DNA of 35,757 nt from Parafrankia sp. EUN1f. Its GTDB lineage: Bacteria > Actinomycetota > Actinomycetes > Frankiales > Frankiaceae. Below are positions 25,647 through 30,933 of this stretch, in pieces. The translations under genes were made by a program, and so were the position numbers. Where the stretch lies: positions 1 to 35,757 of the forward strand of contig NZ_ADGX01000087.1 of NCBI RefSeq assembly GCF_000177675.1, written 5' to 3'. How positions within the stretch are numbered: the stretch's first letter is position 1; each line of letters opens with the position of its first letter. The notes beneath the pieces are model-generated. The model was not told the origin of the DNA, searched no databases, and worked only from the letters and a program-made list of their open reading frames with translations.

Positions 25647-25701
25647 GTGCTGTCGGGCAAGACCTGAGGATTCTGGTCGTCGGAACGACGAAGATCCTCA
25701 A
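25647..25701 (+). repeat. Intergenic palindromic element, copy F
   Basis: After the flank GCTGTCGGGCAAGACC, GAGGATTCTGGTCGT (25666-25680) and ACGACGAAGATCCTC (25685-25699) pair at 12 Watson-Crick positions plus one wobble out of 15, around a CGGA loop identical to copy E. Confidence 0.75.
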
Positions 25702-26001
25702 CTCCTCGAGCCGCCGCTTCGGGCTACCGCCGCTCCCGGGACGCGAAGCGGCGGATCCGGGCCGCGCACTTTGGCCGGGCGGCCCGGGTTCGCCCGCCAG
25801 CGGCGATCTCAGTCACGTCCGCCCGGATTACCAACCTTGGACGGCGCCGTTTTGCGACGGGCGCCTCAGCAGCAAAACCAGGAATTCCTTTTGGGGTGAT
25901 TCGCCACCTTGGTGCCGTTTACGCCGATGGCGGACACGGTGGTGGCATGGCCTCCCGCGCGGCAGCGCTCTTGTTAGAGGTGTAACGCTGTAATCAGTGC
26001 T
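25702..26001. other. Upstream region of the small ORF / HtrA-like gene
   Basis: Less G+C-rich than its surroundings around 25850-25920 and 25970-26000, where a promoter is likely (TTGTTA at 25971 and TAATCA at 25991, with the short inverted word GTTA...TAAC). No gene recognised. Confidence 0.4.
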
Positions 26002-26012
26002 AGGAGGTTCGG

Positions 26013-26123
26013 ATGGTCCACCGTGCCACCGCCCGCCCGAGCCCAAACGGGTGGTTCGCCCCCCTCGACTCATCGGATGTGATCGATCCCACCGTGCCCC
26101 TGCGCGGAAAATATGTTCCGTAA
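26013..26123 (+). CDS. 36-residue ORF with perfect Shine-Dalgarno, overlapping the HtrA-like gene start
   Basis: ATG at 26013 is preceded by AGGAGG (26002-26007) at the ideal 5-nt spacing, the best ribosome site in the window. The frame runs 36 codons to TAA (26121-26123) and ends 11 nt inside the HtrA-like ORF in another frame. The peptide has a basic start (MVHRATARPSPNG), one WF pair, then an acidic, Pro-containing end (DSSDVIDPTVPLRGKYVP). I recognise no family. It could be a small protein in its own right, a leader that couples translation to the protease gene, or a ribosomally made peptide precursor; the first two are more likely. Confidence 0.5.
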   Translation: MVHRATARPSPNGWFAPLDSSDVIDPTVPLRGKYVP

Positions 26124-27204
26124 CAGGGGCACCCGACGGGTCCGGGACGACAACGTCCAGGACGACGACATCCACGGCGACCAGCACGACCACCTTCCGG
26201 CCGGCCAGGCCTCGGGCAGGCACGCCCCGGCGGGCTCCGGAGCCCCCGGAGGGCCCGCTGACCTGGGAGACGCCGCCCTCGACGCCTACTCCCGGGTCGT
26301 GACCCGGGTGGCGGCCCAGGTCGCGCCGAGCGTCGCCAGCCTGCGGGTACGGACCTCGCGGGGCGCCGGAGCCGGTTCCGCGATCGTGTTCACCGCCGAC
26401 GGATTCCTGCTCACCTCCGCGCACGTGGTGGAAGGCGCCCGCAGCGGAGTACCGGTCGGCACGGCGGAGTTCACCGACGGCACCGAACGGGATCTCGACC
26501 TCGTCGGCGCCGACCCGCTGTCCGATCTCGCGGTGCTGCGGGCCCGGGGGTCGACACCTGCGCCGGCCGCACTCGGCGACGCCGCGGCCCTGCGGGTCGG
26601 CCAGCTGGTGGTGGCCGTCGGCAACCCGCTGGGACTCACCGGCAGCGTGACCGCCGGTGTGGTCAGCGCGCTGAACCGTTCGTTGCCGACCCGTTCCGGC
26701 TCGGCCGTGCGGGTCGTCGACGAGGTGATCCAGACCGACGCGGCGCTGAATCCGGGAAACTCCGGCGGCGCGCTCGTCACCGCCGACGGTCGGGTCGTCG
26801 GGGTGAACACGGCTGTCGCGGGCATCGGGCTCGGCCTCGCCGTCCCGGTGAACGCGACCACGAGGCGCATCCTCGCCGCGCTCATCCGCGACGGCCGGGT
26901 GCGGCGGGCCTATCTCGGGGTCGCCAGCGCCCGGGTGCCGTTGCCGTCGGGCCTCGCGGATCGGACGGGCCAGCGCCATGGGCTGCGGCTGGCAGAGGTG
27001 GTGCGAGGCAGCCCGGCCGGGCGCGCCGGACTGTTCGCCGACGATCTGGTCCTGTCCGTCGCCGGGACGCCGGTCGCCGGGCCGGGTGATCTGCAACGAC
27101 TGCTGACCGAGGACACCATCGGACACCCCGTCGAGCTGACAGTCTGGCGGCGCGGTGCGCTCGTGGACGTCGTCGCGGTTCCCGACGAGCTCGCCATCCG
27201 CTGA
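26113..27204 (+). CDS. Trypsin-like serine protease with PDZ domain (HtrA/DegP family)
   Basis: A 363-residue S1C protease. Catalytic triad: His in LLTSAHVVEG (~residue 102), Asp in DPLSDLAVLR (~137), Ser in QTDAALNPGNSGGALVTADG (~217). The oxyanion-loop VAVGNPLGLTGSVTAGVVSALNR is normal for HtrA. A C-terminal PDZ domain (~275-350: LAEVVRGSPAGRAGLFADDLVLSVAGTPV) follows. Unusually, there is no signal peptide or membrane anchor: the first ~50 residues are hydrophilic and Asp/His-rich, which suggests a cytosolic enzyme or a mis-set start. The ATG at 26113 has no good ribosome site and overlaps a strong upstream small ORF by 11 nt, so translation may be coupled. Confidence 0.88.
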   Translation: MFRNRGTRRVRDDNVQDDDIHGDQHDHLPAGQASGRHAPAGSGAPGGPADLGDAALDAYSRVVTRVAAQVAPSVASLRVRTSRGAGAGSAIVFTADGFLLTSAHVVEGARSGVPVGTAEFTDGTERDLDLVGADPLSDLAVLRARGSTPAPAALGDAAALRVGQLVVAVGNPLGLTGSVTAGVVSALNRSLPTRSGSAVRVVDEVIQTDAALNPGNSGGALVTADGRVVGVNTAVAGIGLGLAVPVNATTRRILAALIRDGRVRRAYLGVASARVPLPSGLADRTGQRHGLRLAEVVRGSPAGRAGLFADDLVLSVAGTPVAGPGDLQRLLTEDTIGHPVELTVWRRGALVDVVAVPDELAIR

Positions 27205-27214
27205 GATCCCGGCG

Positions 27215-27255
27215 CGCGGGCGGGTGGGGCTCGGAGGACCGATCATCCGCCCGCG
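27215..27255 (+). terminator. Hairpin after the HtrA-like gene
   Basis: CGCGGGCGG (27215-27223) and CCGCCCGCG (27247-27255) form a 9-bp stem with a 23-nt loop, 10 bp past the stop. Confidence 0.45.
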
Positions 27256-27280
27256 ACCGGCGCGTGGTTGGTGCGCTCGA

Positions 27281-27320
27281 TGGCCTACTGTCGGAGAATG
27301 CCCCGTCCGACAGTAGGCCA
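27281..27320. promoter_or_regulatory. Perfect 15-bp inverted repeat over the promoter and start codon of the DUF6113 gene
   Basis: TGGCCTACTGTCGGA (27281-27295) and TCCGACAGTAGGCCA (27306-27320) are exact reverse complements separated by 10 nt. The -10 box TACTGT (27286-27291) lies in the left arm, 6 nt before the ATG at 27298, and the ATG lies in the spacer. This is the geometry of an operator bound by a dimer, or of a start-codon hairpin if transcription starts further upstream. Confidence 0.65.
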
Positions 27321-28008
27321 CGACCACGACCACGAAGCGGGCCGTGAGCCGGTCGTGAAGGCCTCGAAGGCGACCTCGAGCACCGCCGGTGGGGCTCGTC
27401 CGCGGGGTGCCGCACGCTCGAAGAAGCCTGCCACTCGGTCGAAGCAGCCTGCCGGTGGTTCGAAGCAGCCCGCTGGTGGTTCGAGGCAGCCCGCTGGTGG
27501 CTCGAAGCAGCCCGCCGCGCGGGCTGTGGAGCCAGCCGCCGGGGCCGGGAGGCCGGCCGCTCGACCAGTGGAGCTCGGCTCCCGGCCAGAGGAGCCCGGC
27601 CGTGCCTTCCTCGTGGGCTCCTACGTGTTCGGCGTCATCGCCGGGTTCGTGCTCGGCCTCTACGGTGTCGTCCTGGTGGCTTCGGGGCCGCGGCCGGGGG
27701 GGACACTGATCTCGGTCGGGCTGCTGCTGGCCCTGATCGGCAACACCGGGGTGGCGTTGCTCGTCCGCTGGCTGACCGGTACCCGGCTCGGGGCGATGAT
27801 CCCACTCATCGGCTGGATCCCGATCGTGCTCGCCCTGGCCGCGTCCCGAACCGAGGGCGACCTGCTGCTCAAGGCGACGGTGACCGGCTATCTCTTTCTC
27901 GCTGTCGGTGTGCTGGCCCCGGTGGTGGTCGCCGTTATCGGGCGGGCCCGGCGCGGCCTCACGGCCCTGCCGCCCGTGATGGAGCGCCCGAGGGTGCCGT
28001 CCCGCTAG
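27298..28008 (+). CDS. DUF6113 family membrane protein with repetitive basic N-terminus
   Basis: 236 residues. The C-terminal half has four hydrophobic helices (AFLVGSYVFGVIAGFVLGLYGVVLV; LISVGLLLALIGNTGVALLVRWL; LGAMIPLIGWIPIVLALAA; ATVTGYLFLAVGVLAPVVVAVIG). Together with TGTRLGAMIPLIGW and RTEGDLLLK these match actinobacterial DUF6113, a family of unknown function often encoded next to mshB. The N-terminal ~95 residues are disordered, Lys/Pro/Ala-rich, with four SKQPAGG-type repeats. ATG at 27298 is chosen over an upstream in-frame GTG because a -10 TACTGT lies 6 nt before it. A perfect 15-bp inverted repeat surrounds the start. Confidence 0.75.
   Translation: MPRPTVGHDHDHEAGREPVVKASKATSSTAGGARPRGAARSKKPATRSKQPAGGSKQPAGGSRQPAGGSKQPAARAVEPAAGAGRPAARPVELGSRPEEPGRAFLVGSYVFGVIAGFVLGLYGVVLVASGPRPGGTLISVGLLLALIGNTGVALLVRWLTGTRLGAMIPLIGWIPIVLALAASRTEGDLLLKATVTGYLFLAVGVLAPVVVAVIGRARRGLTALPPVMERPRVPSR
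27428..27511. repeat. 21-bp tandem repeat in the DUF6113 gene
   Basis: Four in-frame copies of a unit like TCGAAGCAGCCYGCYGGTGGT encode SKQPAGG / SRQPAGG. Copies differ mainly at third positions, so the peptide is conserved more strongly than the DNA. Confidence 0.8.
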
Positions 28009-28196
28009 GAGAGCGATCCGGCGCTGTCCGGGGCGAATCCGGGCCGGTGGGACGCCCGGCGAGCCGCGTTGGGCGTGGTAACCACCGGCTCGGCGGTGGT
28101 TCGGCGGCGGGGCGGATCTGATCAGGTGGCGTTGCGTGGGAGTGCCGATGGTCACCCGAGGGGCCGGAAGGCGCGGTGTGGCCGCCGCGGCGGCGG

Positions 28197-28202
28197 TAGC
28201 GT
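28197..28202 (+). promoter_or_regulatory. -10 box (TAGCGT) of the flavin reductase gene, leaderless layout
   Basis: TAGCGT then 7 nt then GTG at 28210; this decides among several in-frame starts (the frame is open from 28069). Confidence 0.45.
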
Positions 28203-28209
28203 GGCCGCC

Positions 28210-28905
28210 GTGGCAAGCCCAGCGCGCCAGCACCCGCCCGAGCCTGTCCCGTCGGCGTCCGCCTCGTCGGCCCCCGCCCTGCCAGCGGCTGTCCCGCGAG
28301 CCGCTGTTCAGCCGGGTCCGGTGCAGCCTGGTCCGGCCGGTGCCGGCCCCGTGATCCTCGCGGGCCTGCGGAACCGGCCGGACGCGCAGGAGTTCCGCCG
28401 GGTGGTCGGGCGGTTCGCCACCGGTGTCACGGTCCTCACCACCGTCCTGGACGGCCGGCATCTGGCGATGACGGCGAACTCGTTCGTCTCGGTCTCGTTG
28501 GACCCGCTGCTCGTCCTCGTCAGCATCCGCCGCGATGCCCGCTTCCATGACCCGGTCATCGCGGCGGGCGTCTGGGGCGTCTCGGTGCTGGCCGCCGACA
28601 TGAGCCAGGCCTCCCGCGACTTCGCGCGGACCGGCGGGCCACCGCGGCCCGACGGCCGGCCCGACGGCCGGCCTGACGACCGGCTCGGCGGCTGGCCGCA
28701 CTCGTTCGGGCCGCGCACCGGGGTCGCCCTCCTCGACGGCGCGCTGGCGGTGCTGGAATGCGCCACCACCGCGACGCATCGGGCCGGCGACCACACCCTG
28801 GTGATCGGTGAGGTGATCGGGCTCGACCGGCCGCGGCCCGATGCCCGGCCGCTCGTGTTCTACGAAGGTGCCTACCTGTCCACCGACGGCCCCGAGCCCG
28901 GCTGA
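28210..28905 (+). CDS. Flavin reductase family protein (FMN-binding split barrel)
   Basis: 231 residues. After a Pro/Ala-rich disordered head (~1-50) comes the flavin-reductase-like domain: EFRRVVGRFATGVTVLTTVLDGRHLAMTANSFVSVSLDPLLVLVSI (FMN phosphate-binding TANSF and the SLDPP-type turn), WGVSVLAADMSQASRDFA, LECATTATHRAGDHTLVIGEVIGL and PLVFYEGAYLS. Such proteins supply reduced flavin to monooxygenases or are themselves reductases; no partner monooxygenase is nearby, so the role is open. A short GGPPRPDGRPDGRPDD insert sits before GVALLDGALAVLEC. It converges on the SirB1-like gene with 64 bp between the stops. Confidence 0.85.
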   Translation: MASPARQHPPEPVPSASASSAPALPAAVPRAAVQPGPVQPGPAGAGPVILAGLRNRPDAQEFRRVVGRFATGVTVLTTVLDGRHLAMTANSFVSVSLDPLLVLVSIRRDARFHDPVIAAGVWGVSVLAADMSQASRDFARTGGPPRPDGRPDGRPDDRLGGWPHSFGPRTGVALLDGALAVLECATTATHRAGDHTLVIGEVIGLDRPRPDARPLVFYEGAYLSTDGPEPG

Positions 28906-28969
28906 CGGGCGGAGGCGGCGGCGGGGCGAAGGTGCGGAGGCGCGTGGGAGGCGCGTGGGAGGCGCGGCC

Positions 28970-29872
28970 TCAGTTGAGCCTGGCGCGGGCGGCGATCGCG
29001 GCCTGGCGTGCCGCGGCCGAGGCCGCGGGCTCGACGACGGTCACCGCGTCGGCGAAGCTGGTGAGATCCCTGGCCCCGCCGAGGAAGTCGCCCAGCCGGA
29101 CCCGCAGCTCGCCCCGTTCGCGGCGCAGCGCGGCCGGGTGGTGGGGCAGCAGCAGGGACAGCTCGACGGCCCACAGCCTGGTCCGCGGGACGTCGGTCCG
29201 TGCGGCCAGCACCCGGATGTTGCCCAGCACGCGGGCCAGCAGGTCCGCCGGGGGCATCGGGGCGAGGTGGGCGCGGGTGAAGGCGACTCCGGCCGCCCGC
29301 ACCCGGGCCGCAGCGTCGTGCACAGTCATGATCGCCCCGCCGGCGTACGGGTCGACGAGAACGTGCTCGCTCGGCGAGCCGACAGCGACGATCACATGCC
29401 CGGGAAGGCCGACGGCGTAGGCGGGGATCCCGATCCGGCGGGCAACCTCGATCCACACCACGGACAGCAGGATCGGCAGGCCGCGGCGCCGGCGCAGCAC
29501 CTCGGGCAGGAGCGAGGCGCGGACGTCCTCGTAGTCGCTCTCGCGGCCGGCGAACCCGGCCCGCTCGCCGAGCGACTCCCGCAGTGCCTCCGCGGCGACC
29601 CGCAGGTCCAGGCCGGTGAGGGTGCCGGCGCCTCCGTCCGACGCCGTTTCGGAGCCGGTGTCCGCGTTGGTCTGGCCGTGGCCGCGGGCGGTGGCTCCGC
29701 GGGCCGCCAGCACCCTGGCCGTGTCAGCGGCCAGGGCGTCGAGCGCCCGGGAGGTCTCGACCGGGTTGGTCTCGGGGCCGACCTCGGCCGCGATCAGATG
29801 GCACGCGAGGGCGAGGTCGACCTGCTCGCGCCGGACGACCGTGGCGAACATCCGCCTGCTGTGGTCGCTCAC
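28970..29872 (-). CDS. SirB1-like transglutaminase-fold protein
   Basis: 300 residues. The pattern ALRESLGERAGFAGRESDYEDVRASLLPEVLRRRRGLPILLSVVWIEVARRIGIPAYAVGLPGHVIVAVG is the SirB1/transglutaminase-like family ('NxxDPxNSxLxxVLxxRxGxPISLsvly...vGxPGHFLv'), followed by a helical, TPR-like tail (VLGNIRVLAARTDVPRTRLWAVELSLLLPHHPAALRRERGELRVRLGD). The catalytic Cys usual in transglutaminases is not seen, as in other SirB1 proteins. Function unknown. GTG at 29872 has GGAGG about 7 nt upstream. Residues ~50-85 are a low-complexity insertion. Confidence 0.8.
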   Translation of the reverse strand: MSDHSRRMFATVVRREQVDLALACHLIAAEVGPETNPVETSRALDALAADTARVLAARGATARGHGQTNADTGSETASDGGAGTLTGLDLRVAAEALRESLGERAGFAGRESDYEDVRASLLPEVLRRRRGLPILLSVVWIEVARRIGIPAYAVGLPGHVIVAVGSPSEHVLVDPYAGGAIMTVHDAAARVRAAGVAFTRAHLAPMPPADLLARVLGNIRVLAARTDVPRTRLWAVELSLLLPHHPAALRRERGELRVRLGDFLGGARDLTSFADAVTVVEPAASAAARQAAIAARARLN

Positions 29873-30077
29873 CGCTGGACCTCCACGTTCGGATCAGGCC
29901 GTCCGCCCCGATCCTGCCTGGGCCGCCCCGGGGGCGGGTCGGCCCCGCCCGGTCTGCCCCCGCCCGGGCCGAGGCGGTACGCCCCGACCCGTCAACCGCT
30001 CGCCGGCCGTCGACCGCTTGCTGGCCGTCGACCGCTCGCCGACACGCCGCCCGATGTATCGCGCGTCCCGGTCGCGG

Positions 30078-30461
30078 TCATTGTCCTTCAGTATCGCCGG
30101 AGTCGGCCCGAGGGTCCGTCGCATCCTTTGGGGTATCGGCGTCCGGACCCACATTTGTGATCCGACTGTTGCTTTCTGCGATCATGTGGCCGCGGTCTGA
30201 TCCGGGCTGGTATGAACTGGGTGCCCGGCCGGGGGATCGCGGACTGGCCCGGCGGGGTGTCGGGGGGACGACACGCGCCGCCACTAGGGATTCCTCGGGC
30301 ACACTCACTGTCGTACCGTCGGTGCGACGGAGGCGAAGCTCGCCTTCCGACCAAGACTCAAGGGTGCCCAGAACATCGCTCAGAGGGAGTGGACCCGGAA
30401 TTCGTCGCCGGATCACGACCCGTGAGCCGATGTCTGCTGGAGTGATGTGGACGACATACAC
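30078..30461 (-). CDS. SH3-like domain protein related to the N-terminus of Rv0428c-type acetyltransferases
   Basis: 127 residues. The first ~65 ([65 protein letters not shown]) match the SH3-like domain found at the N-terminus of actinobacterial GNAT proteins of the Rv0428c type ('GxRVVVRYRLPGGxTDVLGxL...VVAAKxVPP'). The GNAT catalytic domain is absent; the remaining ~60 residues are polar and disordered. It may be a stand-alone domain or the product of a truncated gene. GTG at 30461 precedes VYVVHITP; no ribosome site. It is divergent from fdxA, where actinomycetes often carry a full acetyltransferase. I see no recognisable GNAT remnant in 29881-30077. Confidence 0.6.
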   Translation of the reverse strand: MYVVHITPADIGSRVVIRRRIPGPLPLSDVLGTLESWSEGELRLRRTDGTTVSVPEESLVAARVVPPTPRRASPRSPGRAPSSYQPGSDRGHMIAESNSRITNVGPDADTPKDATDPRADSGDTEGQ

Positions 30462-30500
30462 GACCAGTGAACGCCCTTGTTGTCGACACCGAACGGTCCA

Positions 30501-30550
30501 GGTCGATACTAAGGAACTCAGTCGTCCGTGAGCTCGAGGAGGAACGTCCG
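30501..30550 (+). promoter_or_regulatory. Likely promoter and ribosome site of fdxA
   Basis: TACTAA (30507-30512) is a -10 candidate. AGGAGG (30537-30542) is followed by 8 nt and the GTG at 30551; this ribosome site selects that start over upstream in-frame GTG codons. In contrast to its neighbours this gene has a conventional leader. Confidence 0.5.
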
Positions 30551-30874
30551 GTGACCTACGTCATCGCGGAGCCCTGTGTTGATGTGAAGGACAGGGCCTG
30601 CATCGAGGAGTGCCCGGTCGACTGCATCTACGAAGGCGGACGGATGCTCTACATCCAGCCTGACGAGTGCGTCGACTGTGGTGCGTGTGAGCCGGTCTGC
30701 CCGGTGGAGGCCATCTACTACGAGGACGATGTCCCCGAGCAGTGGAAGGTCTACGCCGACAACAACGCGACGTTCTTCGAGGAGCTCGGCTCGCCGGGCG
30801 GCGCCTCGAAGGTCGGCGCCCTTGACTTCGACCCGCCCGCGGTCGCGGCCCTGGCCCCTCAGGGCGAGTCCTGA
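30551..30874 (+). CDS. fdxA: Seven-iron ferredoxin FdxA ([3Fe-4S][4Fe-4S])
   Basis: A small soluble electron carrier of 107 residues, normal for actinobacterial 7Fe ferredoxins. The N-terminal cluster region [22 protein letters not shown] holds the [3Fe-4S] Cys set plus one ligand of the second cluster. [25 protein letters not shown] carries the CxxCxxCxxxCP [4Fe-4S] motif. The C-terminal tail ([25 protein letters not shown]) is family-typical. GTG at 30551 ([14 protein letters not shown]) matches homologues. dapC follows by 59 bp, the same order as fdxC-dapC in mycobacteria; a GC-rich hairpin in that gap may reduce read-through. Confidence 0.95.
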   Translation: MTYVIAEPCVDVKDRACIEECPVDCIYEGGRMLYIQPDECVDCGACEPVCPVEAIYYEDDVPEQWKVYADNNATFFEELGSPGGASKVGALDFDPPAVAALAPQGES

Positions 30875-30895
30875 CCGGTCCGGGGGAGTCGGCTG

Positions 30896-30929
30896 GACCG
30901 CCCCGGACGATTCGATCGCCGGGGCGGTC
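30896..30929 (+). terminator. Hairpin between fdxA and dapC (terminator or attenuator)
   Basis: A perfect 11-bp stem, GACCGCCCCGG (30896-30906) and CCGGGGCGGTC (30919-30929), with a 12-nt loop. It ends 4 nt before the dapC GTG, so the only purine-rich ribosome-site candidate (GGGGCGG) is inside the right arm. Confidence 0.65.
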
Positions 30930-30933
30930 TCGG

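Noticed and set aside
22228-25701. A 1157-codon minus-strand open frame opposite typA and mshB
   Set aside because: It is the antisense shadow of two clear conserved genes in G+C-rich DNA; its translation is His/Arg/Gly-rich without any domain.
25828-28794. A 988-codon minus-strand frame opposite the HtrA-like, DUF6113 and flavin reductase genes
   Set aside because: Same shadow effect. The plus-strand frames carry catalytic motifs and third-position G+C bias.
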